From the NCBI RefSeq assembly GCF_005876835.1, contig NZ_PPSW01000017.1, positions 1 to 64,000 on the forward strand: 64,000 nt of DNA, in the 5' to 3' direction. Below the pieces are notes generated by a model. That model was not told the origin of the DNA, did not search any database, and saw only the letters and a list, made by a program, of their open reading frames with translations. This DNA is from Pseudoalteromonas phenolica (GTDB taxonomy: Bacteria > Pseudomonadota > Gammaproteobacteria > Enterobacterales > Alteromonadaceae). A program made the translations under genes and the position numbers. Position 1 is the first letter of the stretch, and each line of letters opens with the position of its first letter. Positions 1-8,144 of this stretch are shown in pieces.

Positions 1-21
1 TACAGCTTACAGCTTACAGCT
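1..21. repeat. Heptamer tandem repeat (TACAGCT)x3, cut by window edge
   Basis: Three perfect copies of TACAGCT open the window and probably continue to the left of it. They end about 35 bases before the start codon of the response regulator, so they lie in its upstream region. The unit is almost the same as the CAGCTTT heptamer repeated seven times at 59230-59278 (as CAGCTTA against CAGCTTT). No function is known to me. Such short arrays can change copy number by replication slippage. Confidence 0.75.
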
Positions 22-55
22 AAAAGAATAACAACAACCAAGGAGCAGTACGGGC

Positions 56-1459
56 ATGCCAGCAGCAAAGCAGCATATTTTGATTGTAGAAGACAGGGCC
101 GATGTAAGGCTCAGCCTGCGTTTTTTACTAAACAATCATGGCTATGAGGTGTTTGAAGCTGAGGGTCCTGCTGTTGCCAGCGAGCTTTTACATACACATC
201 GAATAGACCTAATTCTGCTTGATATGAACTTTGAGTTTGATACCACATCAGGCGAAGAAGGTTTGGCGTTTTTGCGTACACAACAAAAAACAAGCTCTCC
301 ACCTATTCTGGCGATGACCGCTTGGTCGAGTGTCTCTTTGGCTGTTGAGGCTATGCAACTGGGCGCGAAAGATTTTTTTGCTAAACCTTGGGATAATCAT
401 GCCGTTGTGATGATGGTAAAAAAGTACCTCGCTTTAGCACAGATTGATCATCAAAAAGCGATTTCTCAACAACATGAACCAGCTCCGTTAGGTAAAAGCG
501 ATACATCATTAGACAACAATACAAAATCTATTTTGTGGCATAGTCCACGGATGCAAAAGTTAAAAGCGCAGTTAGAGCGTGTTGCTAAAACCGATGCGAC
601 GATATTTTTGCGCGGTGAAAATGGCACGGGTAAAAGCTGTATCGCAGAATATGTGCACGCTCACTCAGAGCGCACTGGAGAGTTTGTGTCGGTAAACATG
701 GGCGCTATTCCTGAAAGTTTGTTCGAAAGTGAGCTATTTGGTCACAAAAAAGGCGCATTTACCGATGCTAAACAAGATAGAGCAGGGCGCTTTGAACTTG
801 CTAATAATGGTACATTGTTTTTAGATGAAGTCGCGACAATGGGGGCGAATCAACAAGCTAAACTGCTGCGGGTGCTTGAGTCAAAACAGTTTGAACGAGT
901 GGGTGATACGTTGACCCAACAGGCGAGTTGTCGCATTATTGCGGCATCTAATGCCGACTTTGAGGCCATGCTTGAAAGTGGTGAGTTTAGAACCGATTTA
1001 TATTTTAGATTGAACACTATCGAGCTCACCATTCCTCCTCTAAGGGCGCGTTCTGAAGACATTCTGGTATTGGCAGAGCACTTTATTGAATTACATGCCA
1101 GACAATATCAACTTCCCCCTTTACCCTTAAGCAAATTAGCCAAAAACGCTTTGCTTGATTATGCATGGCCAGGTAACGTACGAGAGCTCAGTCATATGAT
1201 GGCAAGAGCAGTTTTAATGGCTGAAGGCGACTGTATAGAAGAGCAAGACCTTGAATTTAAAGTACTGAACAATTCATCGAAGAATGCATCTTTAAGAGGT
1301 GACATTCCCTTAATGACCCTAGAAGACGCTGAGAAAAAGCTCCTTAAAATGGCATTAGCGCAAACCCAAAATAATGTAGAACAAGCAGGCGAATTACTCG
1401 GCATAAGTAAAAGTGCCATTTACCGCCGGTTAGAAAAGTTTGGTATGTCGACTAAGTAA
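56..1459 (+). CDS. Sigma-54-dependent response regulator, NtrC family
   Basis: This is a three-domain transcription activator that would act with sigma-54 RNA polymerase after phosphorylation. The receiver domain covers about residues 6-125, with acidic pocket D13, phosphoacceptor D56, T88 and K110. The AAA+ domain has Walker A GENGTGKS (187-194) and Walker B TLFLDE (253-258). The sigma-54 contact loop reads GAFTDA (233-238) instead of the usual GAFTGA. A Fis-type helix-turn-helix closes the protein (about 440-460). An AAGGAG ribosome site lies ten bases before the ATG. The histidine kinase starts 30 bases downstream and is the obvious partner. In related bacteria such pairs often sit beside ABC exporters, but the upstream neighbour is outside the window. 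Confidence 0.93.
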   Translation: MPAAKQHILIVEDRADVRLSLRFLLNNHGYEVFEAEGPAVASELLHTHRIDLILLDMNFEFDTTSGEEGLAFLRTQQKTSSPPILAMTAWSSVSLAVEAMQLGAKDFFAKPWDNHAVVMMVKKYLALAQIDHQKAISQQHEPAPLGKSDTSLDNNTKSILWHSPRMQKLKAQLERVAKTDATIFLRGENGTGKSCIAEYVHAHSERTGEFVSVNMGAIPESLFESELFGHKKGAFTDAKQDRAGRFELANNGTLFLDEVATMGANQQAKLLRVLESKQFERVGDTLTQQASCRIIAASNADFEAMLESGEFRTDLYFRLNTIELTIPPLRARSEDILVLAEHFIELHARQYQLPPLPLSKLAKNALLDYAWPGNVRELSHMMARAVLMAEGDCIEEQDLEFKVLNNSSKNASLRGDIPLMTLEDAEKKLLKMALAQTQNNVEQAGELLGISKSAIYRRLEKFGMSTK

Positions 1460-1489
1460 ATTGCTAAACAAAAAATAACGAGCCAGCAC

Positions 1490-2800
1490 ATGTTCAAACT
1501 CATAAACAAAATCACAGAGCGACTAGAGTTACGCTCCATCGAAAGCATCCTGACACTGTTTATTGGCAGTTGTTTGCTGGTTTTATCGGGGGTAACCGGC
1601 TTTATGCTTTGGTATAGCTCAGCCAGTATTTTAGTGGTTTCTACCGTATTGGTATTATTGATTTGCCCTTTTTCACTGCTATGTTGGTATGTAAGGCGTG
1701 CTTTGCTCAACCCGTATTACCGTTTTTCAGCAGTACTCGAAGCTGTTCGACACGAAGACTATTCACTGCGCGCCAACCCTAAATTTAATCAAGGCGCAGT
1801 TAAACTCTTAGCTGATGAAATCACCAGCATGTCGGCAGACTTACAGAGCAGAAAATCGCAATATGACCAACAAGCGGTGTTAGTGCTTAGGCTGATTGAG
1901 CAGCTTGCCACTCCGATTGTGGTTTTAAATAAAGAGCATAAATTACACCATGCCAATGAGGCTTTTTCTAATTGGCGCAAGCAACCATGGCAAACTCTCA
2001 GACACACAAGCGCCGATGATTTAGGCTTTACGTTATCCGCAAATAAATGGCAATTAAGTGATGAGTCTCTTATTGCAAAATGGCAGTTACGGCATAGTCA
2101 ATTCACCATGCAAGAGCAAAGTTATCAGTTGTTGGTGCTTACTAATATTGAACAGGTGGTGTATCACACAGAGCAAATAGCTTGGCAGAAAATGACCCGT
2201 GTATTGAGTCATGAAATTAATAATTCATTGTCACCTATTAAGTCGTTAGCGCAAACACTACAAGATATGCTTAAAGGCAATGATGGCTTTGCTAAATTAG
2301 ACCCTGCTTTACAAGTTATCGTTGAGCGCAGTGATGGCTTAATGCAATTTGTAAATCGCTATGCGAATTTAAGCAAACAATTCGATGTTCACATAGAGCA
2401 GTGCGAGATTGCACCGTTATTGCAGTCGGTGAGCAATTTATTTGATTATCCCATAGAGATTAAATGTGATGCGCTTTATGTACTTGCAGATAAAGTATTG
2501 CTTGAACAAGTCTTGGTAAATTTAGTGAAGAACGCCATTGAAGCGAGTAAATCACAACAACTTATCGAGCTAAATGCTTATGAGCAAGGCAAACAAATTG
2601 TGATTGAAGTAAAAGATTCGGGGTCGGGCATTCAAAATACCGATAATTTGTTTGTGCCGTTTTATACCACCAAAGCGCAAGGTAAAGGGATAGGACTTAA
2701 TTTGTGTAGAAACATGATAGAGCAACAAGGTGCAAAACTAACGCTAAGCAACCGCGAAGATGGAATGGGCGCGATTGCTCAGTGTTGGTTTAACATTTAG
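1490..2800 (+). CDS. Sensor histidine kinase, partner of the upstream regulator
   Basis: This is an inner-membrane sensor kinase of 436 residues. Two hydrophobic segments (about 20-42 and 46-68) are separated by almost no periplasmic loop, so the signal is probably sensed in the membrane or cytoplasm. A HAMP-like linker and a PAS-like stretch (about 130-220) come next. The phosphorylation site is H241 in LSHEINNSLSP, an NtrY/NtrB-like H-box. The C-terminal ATPase has the N-box (NLVKNAIEAS) and glycine boxes (DSGSGI, GKGIGL). It should phosphorylate the NtrC-family regulator just upstream, with which it forms an operon. The ligand is unknown. Confidence 0.92.
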   Translation: MFKLINKITERLELRSIESILTLFIGSCLLVLSGVTGFMLWYSSASILVVSTVLVLLICPFSLLCWYVRRALLNPYYRFSAVLEAVRHEDYSLRANPKFNQGAVKLLADEITSMSADLQSRKSQYDQQAVLVLRLIEQLATPIVVLNKEHKLHHANEAFSNWRKQPWQTLRHTSADDLGFTLSANKWQLSDESLIAKWQLRHSQFTMQEQSYQLLVLTNIEQVVYHTEQIAWQKMTRVLSHEINNSLSPIKSLAQTLQDMLKGNDGFAKLDPALQVIVERSDGLMQFVNRYANLSKQFDVHIEQCEIAPLLQSVSNLFDYPIEIKCDALYVLADKVLLEQVLVNLVKNAIEASKSQQLIELNAYEQGKQIVIEVKDSGSGIQNTDNLFVPFYTTKAQGKGIGLNLCRNMIEQQGAKLTLSNREDGMGAIAQCWFNI

Positions 2801-2803
2801 ATA

Positions 2804-3238
2804 TCAACGAATACCAAACAGGTTATCGTCAGAAAAGACTTTTAGTAGTTTCACTGGAGCGCTTAAACCATCAATCATATTGCCCTTAACTGCCGCATCG
2901 AGCAAATCCCGTAAAACGTGATATTTACTGTCATGTTCCTCATCAAGGTTGATCATATTCATGGTCCAGCGAGAGAAAGTACGATTGTTGGCGGGTTCGA
3001 GATAAAGTACTTTGGCTTGCATATGCCGATCGTCGTTTTCAATTTTTCTATATAAGTCTTGAATAATAGGCAAGTCACCTTCTAAAACTTGTAAAAACCA
3101 GCCGCCGTTATAAAACAAGCTGCCCGTTACGCGAAGATTGACATTGTTTTCTCTCGCTACTTTTAGCAGTTTTAAAAAATCTACGCTATCAAGCTGTCGG
3201 CTTGCTTTACTGAGATAGATGAGTTGATGGAGTGACAT
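2804..3238 (-). CDS. BLUF-domain blue-light photoreceptor
   Basis: This is a short BLUF protein of 144 residues that should bind FAD and sense blue light. All key residues are present at the exact spacing of AppA: Y8, N32, Q50, W91 and M93 match AppA Y21, N45, Q63, W104 and M106. The motif VTGSLFYNGGWFLQVLEGD is typical. After the BLUF fold (about 1-95) there are only some 50 residues and no output domain, so it probably signals through a protein partner, as do short BLUF proteins such as PixD or BlsA. It lies back to back with the LON-domain gene and next to the sigma/ChrR/photolyase block, which fits a role in light response. Confidence 0.93.
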   Translation of the reverse strand: MSLHQLIYLSKASRQLDSVDFLKLLKVARENNVNLRVTGSLFYNGGWFLQVLEGDLPIIQDLYRKIENDDRHMQAKVLYLEPANNRTFSRWTMNMINLDEEHDSKYHVLRDLLDAAVKGNMIDGLSAPVKLLKVFSDDNLFGIR

Positions 3239-3401
3239 AAATAATCCCGTATTTGAAAGCTATTTTTATTTATAGGTTCTAACTGTTTAAAAGGCAAAAC
3301 AAGCAAGCAAATAAAGTGATAAAAAAGATGTGAAAACTTAATCGATCTTTTTTTTTAGCTATGACGTAAAAACAGCCATGTAAAGTTTTTAGGTCTTATT
3401 T

Positions 3402-3953
3402 ATGCAATTACCCGTTTTTCCACTTCCTGTATTTTTGCTGCCAGAAGGAGTAACACGCCTTCGTATTTTCGAGCCGAGATATAAAAAACTGGTATCTATT
3501 GCAACCAAAGAGCAAGGATTTGCACTCACCATTTACAAGCCAGATACCGAGTTTGAAGTATCTGAATGGGCGGCTTGGGTAGATATAGTCGATTTCATTG
3601 AAGAAAAAGGCATGTTAAATATCGATGTAAAAGCAAAATCGCTCGTAAAGCTCAGTGATGTTTATTTCGACGAAGACAATTTACGCTTTGCAAAATGTGA
3701 CCCTATCCCGCATTGGGAGCAAGTAAGTTCAAGTGAAAATCACATTGCGTTAGCCGATAAATTAGAAGAGATATTCTCTTTACACCCAGACATTGAAAGT
3801 CTTTACCCATCACCGCAGTTTGATAATCCAAACTGGGTTTGTGCACGTTATTTAGAACTATTACCGCTTTCTATGGAGCAAAAAGAAGTGTTTGTTGATC
3901 AATACAGTTTTGATAAAGCTCAAAACTTCTTGCACACCATAATGTTAGGTTAA
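3402..3953 (+). CDS. LON substrate-binding-domain protein
   Basis: This is a stand-alone protein related to the N-terminal substrate-binding domain of Lon protease. The opening LPVFPLPVFLLPEGVTRLRI and the following IFEPRYKK are the family signature (cf. LPLFPL...PLHIFEPRY). It has no AAA+ or protease part, and its 183 residues are normal for free-standing members. The biochemical role of such proteins is not established; binding of unfolded clients is an inference from Lon. It faces away from the BLUF gene and lies just upstream of the ECF sigma operon, so it probably belongs to the same stress region. Confidence 0.85.
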   Translation: MQLPVFPLPVFLLPEGVTRLRIFEPRYKKLVSIATKEQGFALTIYKPDTEFEVSEWAAWVDIVDFIEEKGMLNIDVKAKSLVKLSDVYFDEDNLRFAKCDPIPHWEQVSSSENHIALADKLEEIFSLHPDIESLYPSPQFDNPNWVCARYLELLPLSMEQKEVFVDQYSFDKAQNFLHTIMLG

Positions 3954-3996
3954 ATTTGTAGAGTGTCCTACAATTAATAAAACTAACCAATCTAAG

Positions 3997-4025
3997 TGAT
4001 CCAAATCTGTTTATTAACGTATTTA
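3997..4025 (+). promoter_or_regulatory. Predicted ECF11 (RpoE/ChrR-type) promoter
   Basis: TGATCC at 3997-4002 is followed after 17 bases by TATTTA at 4020-4025. This resembles promoters used by Rhodobacter sphaeroides RpoE (TGATCC, then about 16-18 bases, then a TA-rich -10). It lies just before the ECF sigma gene, as expected for autoregulation. Transcription would start near 4032, which makes an ATG at 4033 unlikely unless the message is leaderless. Confidence 0.6.
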
Positions 4026-4089
4026 ATACGAAATGCAATTAATGGGTTTAGTCATGGTGAGCACAGTAAATAGGAATTCCCATCCTTCG

Positions 4090-4686
4090 ATGAGCACAAC
4101 AAAACAGTCTCAAACTATGCCTGCTGAAGTCGACGGCAAGATGTTGTCATCTTGGTTAATCAGCGTGGCTCAAGAGCGTGATAGACGTGCCTTTGCTAAC
4201 TTATTCAAATGGTTCTCTCCAAAAATCATTGGATTTGGGCGCAAACAATTCAATAACCCTGTAATGGCGAACGAGCTATTACAAGAAACTATGACCAATG
4301 TGTGGCGTAAAGCTCATCTCTACAACGTAGAGAAAGGTGCAGCGACAACTTGGATTTACACGGTCATGCGTAATATCAGTTTTGATATGCTTCGTAAAAT
4401 CCAATCTAACCAAGAAGACACTATCAGTGAAGAGATTTGGCCTATAGCTGAAGCGCAAAATAGTGATGACCACATGTTTGCCGACCACTTAATGGACAAG
4501 CAGCTTGCGCAATACCTTAATAAGTTGCCCGAAAATCAGAAGCAAGTTGTTCACGGCGTTTATTTTCAAGAGCTTTCTCAAGAGCAGTTATCAAAGCAAC
4601 TTAATATTCCGCTTGGTACTGTGAAATCACGTTTAAGACTCGCACTGACTAAACTCAAACAACACATAGGAGCAGACTATGATTAA
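4090..4686 (+). CDS. rpoE: ECF sigma factor, RpoE/ChrR (ECF11) group
   Basis: This alternative sigma factor has region 2 at the start (RRAFANLFKWFSPKIIGFG; then LQETMTNVWRKAHLYN and ATTWIYTVMRNISFDMLRK) and region 4 with the helix-turn-helix LSKQLNIPLGTVKSRLRLAL. The ChrR-type anti-sigma gene overlaps its end by eight bases, which identifies the singlet-oxygen type known from Rhodobacter. In-frame ATG codons also exist at 4033, 4042 and 4054. I prefer 4090 because the predicted promoter would start transcription near 4032 and because the N-terminus then matches R. sphaeroides RpoE in length. No start has a strong ribosome site. Confidence 0.9.
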   Translation: MSTTKQSQTMPAEVDGKMLSSWLISVAQERDRRAFANLFKWFSPKIIGFGRKQFNNPVMANELLQETMTNVWRKAHLYNVEKGAATTWIYTVMRNISFDMLRKIQSNQEDTISEEIWPIAEAQNSDDHMFADHLMDKQLAQYLNKLPENQKQVVHGVYFQELSQEQLSKQLNIPLGTVKSRLRLALTKLKQHIGADYD

Positions 4687-5341
4687 GCATCACCCTAAAT
4701 TAGAACTGCTCGAAAGCTATGTGGCTGGGGAATTACCTGCTTCAGTGAGCGTCATGATTGCCGCGCACTTAGAAATGTGCCCTAAATGTAAGCAACAAAT
4801 CACAGAGTTGACAGTAAAAGTAGCCGACAACTGTTTCGATAAAGATGCGTTTGCTTTTGATGAATCAGAAATACAGTTCGACTTTGATGCTTTTATTGAT
4901 GACGTGACAGAAGACACTAGTATCGATGAACTTGTTGAGCCCGAGCCTCAAGAAGTGAAAGTAGCAGATACGCCATATTGTTTACCTCAGGTTCTGTGCA
5001 ACCTAGAGCGTTCTAGCTGGATGAACTTAGGTAAATTGTCACGTTCACGCATCGAGCTGGAAGACGGTGATTTACGTATGAGTTTGTTACATATAGACGC
5101 TGAAGGCTCTGTGCCTAATCATACACACAACGGCTTTGAGATTACCTTGTTAGTTGATGGTAGCTTCGAAGACGAAATGGGCACTTACAGTCGTGGTGAT
5201 TTCATCTGGCTTGATGGTAAAAACACGCATACGCCTTTTACTAAAGAAGGGTGTTTGTGCTTAACTGTATCTAGTGACTCGCTTCACTTTACTCAAGGAC
5301 TTAGCAAATTGCTTAATCCAATAGGTAAGTTTATTTACTAG
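4679..5341 (+). CDS. chrR: ChrR-type zinc anti-sigma factor with cupin domain
   Basis: This protein should hold the upstream sigma factor inactive until singlet oxygen or a similar oxidant appears. The N-terminal zinc anti-sigma domain has an N-terminal His (H4 or H5) with H30, C34 and C37 (AAHLEMCPKCK). The C-terminal cupin has H148, H150, E154 and H184, with the same spacing as H141, H143, E147 and H177 of R. sphaeroides ChrR, the residues needed for the response. AGGAG lies six bases before the ATG, and the start overlaps the sigma stop, so the two are translationally coupled. At 220 residues it is the usual size. Confidence 0.95.
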   Translation: MIKHHPKLELLESYVAGELPASVSVMIAAHLEMCPKCKQQITELTVKVADNCFDKDAFAFDESEIQFDFDAFIDDVTEDTSIDELVEPEPQEVKVADTPYCLPQVLCNLERSSWMNLGKLSRSRIELEDGDLRMSLLHIDAEGSVPNHTHNGFEITLLVDGSFEDEMGTYSRGDFIWLDGKNTHTPFTKEGCLCLTVSSDSLHFTQGLSKLLNPIGKFIY

Positions 5342-5350
5342 GAGACAGTT

Positions 5351-6316
5351 ATGAATGAGTTTAACTCCGAATTTTCTTCACCAATCAAAATTGGAATCAG
5401 CGCTTGTTTGACGGGCGATCAGGTTCGTTTTGATAAGAGTCATAAAAAATCTGATTTCTGTATGAATCAGTTAGGCAAACATGTTGAATATGAAAAGTTC
5501 TGCCCTGAAGTGGCGGTCGGCTTGCCTATTCCAAGACCGACTATTCGACAGATTAAATATGATGATGTAATTGCGGTCTCGCGACCTGATGGTTCAATGG
5601 ATGTCACTGAGAAAATGACTGAGTTTGGTCAAAAAGTGGCATCTCGCATCGATCATTTGAGTGGCTTTGTATTTATGAAAGGCAGCCCTAGCTGCGGCAT
5701 GGAACGTGTAAAGGTTTATTATGAGCACGGTAAAGGCTGTGAGCACAACGGTGTTGGCTTGTTCGCTAAACAAATTCTAGACGCACACCCAAACTTACCT
5801 TGTGAGGAGAATGGCCGCTTAAACGATGCTGTGCTGCGTGAAAACTTTGTTATGCGCGTATTCACTTACAAAAAATGGCAAGAGCTGGTGGCGTCGGGTT
5901 TAACCAAACACAAATTGATCGAGTTCCACAGCCAAAATAAATATTTGGTGATGAGTCATAACCTTGAAATGTACCGCCAAATCGGCAATATGCTAGGGCA
6001 ATCGAAAGCGCCTTTGGATGAACTTACCGAGCAGTACATTTCTATGTTGATGTCAGCTTTGAAAAAGCCTGCTTCACGTCGTAACCATACGAATACCTTG
6101 CAGCACTTACAGGGATACTTCAAAAAAGTACTCGATAAAACAAAAAAAGAAGAGTTAACCGATCAAGTCATGGCGTATCGTCAAGGCCTAGTACCACTCC
6201 TTGTACCTTTGACTTTGATTAATCATTATTTACGTGATTACCCGAACGAGTATCTGTCAAAGCAAGCGTACTTAAACCCATATCCAACCGATCTAAAACT
6301 AAGGTATAGCCTATAA
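5351..6316 (+). CDS. rudS: RudS-like tRNA 4-thiouridine desulfidase (TudS/DUF523 + DUF1722)
   Basis: The N-terminal half is a TudS (DUF523) domain and the C-terminal half a DUF1722 domain. This fusion has been described as RudS, which removes sulfur from 4-thiouridine in tRNA with a [4Fe-4S] cluster. Likely cluster ligands are C19 (ISACLTG), C51 (EKFCPEVAVG) and C115 (KGSPSCG). 4-Thiouridine is the near-UV sensor of bacterial tRNA, so its place between chrR and the photolyase makes sense. DUF1722 alone (E. coli YbgA) is likewise encoded beside phr. The stop shares a base with the photolyase start, showing tight operon structure. The function is inferred from architecture. Confidence 0.85.
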   Translation: MNEFNSEFSSPIKIGISACLTGDQVRFDKSHKKSDFCMNQLGKHVEYEKFCPEVAVGLPIPRPTIRQIKYDDVIAVSRPDGSMDVTEKMTEFGQKVASRIDHLSGFVFMKGSPSCGMERVKVYYEHGKGCEHNGVGLFAKQILDAHPNLPCEENGRLNDAVLRENFVMRVFTYKKWQELVASGLTKHKLIEFHSQNKYLVMSHNLEMYRQIGNMLGQSKAPLDELTEQYISMLMSALKKPASRRNHTNTLQHLQGYFKKVLDKTKKEELTDQVMAYRQGLVPLLVPLTLINHYLRDYPNEYLSKQAYLNPYPTDLKLRYSL

Positions 6317-7710
6317 TGAGAGCCCTTTATTGGATAAGGAAAGACTTTAGACTCGACGACAACCCCGCATTAATTCAAGCCCTATCGCAAGGATGCAAAC
6401 AGGCAATTTTCATTTCTACTCCTCACACCTGGCAGCGCCATAATGTTGCGCCTATTCAGGTCGATTTTATGGCACGTCACTTGGCATGGTTTGAGCAACA
6501 GCTTAACGCTCAAGGTGTTGAGCTGACTGTGATTAACGGCAGTGATTTTAATAGTCAAACCGAGCAATTGTTGAATTTTTGCTCTGAGCATCAAATCACG
6601 CGAGTGTTCGCAAATAGCCAGTTAGAAATAGATGAAGTAGACAGAGATAAGCAAGTAGCAGCACATATTGAGCTTAACCTATTCGAAGCCGATGTGATGT
6701 TGCCAAAAGGCTCTGTGCGCAACAAGCAGGACGAGATGTTTAAGGTCTACACGCCGTTCAAAAAGGCCTGGCTGCAAGCGGTTAAACAAAGTGGGTTCGA
6801 TCAAAGTTATTTAGGCAACTTAGCGGCAGTTGAGACCGAGTTTGACGAGCGTAAATTTAGTTTTGATTATCCAAAAGTTGATTCATCTAAATGGCCGTTG
6901 GCAGACACGACGTTACGACAAGTCTTACCGCGTTTTTTAGCTGAAAAGCACGATGACTATGAGCTATATAGAGACAGACCTGATTTAAAAGCAACCAGTG
7001 GTTTATCGCCTTACCTAGCCATCGGTGCTATTAGTCCAAAACGAGTTTTTATTGAGCTAATCAACCATATGCCAAACGTGCTTGAAGATATGAAAGCACC
7101 GCAATTTAGCTGGTTGAATGAGCTGATCTGGCGAGAATTTTATCGCCACCTGTTACAAGCCTTCCCAGATTTAAGCAAAAGCAAAGATTTTCAAGAAAAG
7201 TTCCACGGTTTCAAGTGGCCCGATTATCAAGCGAAGTTTGAGCTTTGGTGTAATGCGAAAACCGGATTTCCGATTGTTGACGCAGCCATAAACCAGCTTA
7301 AGCAAACAGGTTGGATGCACAATCGTTTACGCATGATAGTCGCCAGCTTTTTAACTAAGCACTTACTGGTAGATTGGCGCAAAGGCGAAGCGTTTTTTAT
7401 GCAGCATCTTATTGACGGTGATTTAGCAGCAAATAACGGCGGTTGGCAGTGGGCGGCGGGCACAGGCTGCGATGCACAGCCGTATTTTAGGATCTTTAAC
7501 CCGCTCACTCAGAGTGAGAAGTTTGATCCCAACGGAGATTTTATCCGTAAGTATTTACCAGAATTAGAAAATGTGCCGACCAAACATATTCACGCACCGC
7601 AAGCTTATTTAGCTGCAACAGGTCAAAGTGATGTGTATCCCGATGCGATTGTTGATTTAAAAGAAGCAAGAAATCAGGCACTAGAATATTACAAGAGTGA
7701 GTTATCTTAA
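6316..7710 (+). CDS. phrB: Deoxyribodipyrimidine photolyase (class I CPD)
   Basis: This enzyme repairs UV-induced pyrimidine dimers with blue light and FADH-. The N-terminal antenna domain starts LYWIRKDFRLDDNPAL. The FAD domain has GLSPYLAIGAISPKRV, WLNELIWREFYRHLL, GFPIVDAAINQLKQTGWMHN and the NNGGWQWAAGTGCDAQPYFR stretch typical of class I photolyases. At 464 residues it is full length. The ATG overlaps the end of the rudS-like gene, and the next gene starts three bases after its stop, so it belongs to the sigma/chrR operon. Photolyase is a known target of RpoE/ChrR in other bacteria. Confidence 0.96.
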   Translation: MRALYWIRKDFRLDDNPALIQALSQGCKQAIFISTPHTWQRHNVAPIQVDFMARHLAWFEQQLNAQGVELTVINGSDFNSQTEQLLNFCSEHQITRVFANSQLEIDEVDRDKQVAAHIELNLFEADVMLPKGSVRNKQDEMFKVYTPFKKAWLQAVKQSGFDQSYLGNLAAVETEFDERKFSFDYPKVDSSKWPLADTTLRQVLPRFLAEKHDDYELYRDRPDLKATSGLSPYLAIGAISPKRVFIELINHMPNVLEDMKAPQFSWLNELIWREFYRHLLQAFPDLSKSKDFQEKFHGFKWPDYQAKFELWCNAKTGFPIVDAAINQLKQTGWMHNRLRMIVASFLTKHLLVDWRKGEAFFMQHLIDGDLAANNGGWQWAAGTGCDAQPYFRIFNPLTQSEKFDPNGDFIRKYLPELENVPTKHIHAPQAYLAATGQSDVYPDAIVDLKEARNQALEYYKSELS

Positions 7711-7712
7711 GT

Positions 7713-8144
7713 ATGTCGAATAATGCCTTGATATCAGATTTTTTGAAGCTGTATAACCAATTAGACAAGTCGAATCTTGAACTACTCGGTGAAGTGTACG
7801 GTGACAATATTGTGTTTGAAGATCCGCTTCACAGAATAGAAGGTTTGCCTGCGCTTACCGACTATTTTGCTAACATGTATGAAAACCTGAACCAAGGCGA
7901 ATTCGATATTCACACCTCATTTGAGCAAGACAACAAAGCCAGTGTGTATTGGGTGATGACTTTTTCACATAAAAAAATAAAACAGGGTCAGCCACTTAAA
8001 GTGAACGGTAACACTTACCTTGAATTCAAAAATGGCAAAGTTGTTTACCACCGCGATTATTTTGATGCAGGTGAAATGATCTACCAACACCTGCCAGTGT
8101 TTGGCACTGTGATTAACTTAATCAAACGCAGGACGGCAGCATGA
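7713..8144 (+). CDS. SnoaL/NTF2-like protein
   Basis: This is a small cone-shaped-fold protein of the SnoaL/NTF2-like superfamily. The start (ISDFLKLYNQLDKSNLELLGEVYGDNIVFEDPLHRIEG) and the end (LEFKNGKVVYHRDYFDAGEMIYQHLPVFG) show the usual pattern: early helices, a strand with D/H residues in the pocket, then a strong K(V)..HRDYFD strand. It lies two bases after the photolyase and overlaps the SDR gene by four bases. Such a protein is a regular member of ChrR-linked lipid clusters. The substrate is unknown; a lipid role is inferred from its neighbours. Confidence 0.85.
   Translation: MSNNALISDFLKLYNQLDKSNLELLGEVYGDNIVFEDPLHRIEGLPALTDYFANMYENLNQGEFDIHTSFEQDNKASVYWVMTFSHKKIKQGQPLKVNGNTYLEFKNGKVVYHRDYFDAGEMIYQHLPVFGTVINLIKRRTAA

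Noticed and set aside
3310..3357. Possible A/T-only hairpin followed by a T run between BLUF and LON-domain genes
   Set aside because: The stem is almost only A-T pairs and no gene ends before it in that direction; it is more likely plain AT-rich promoter DNA.
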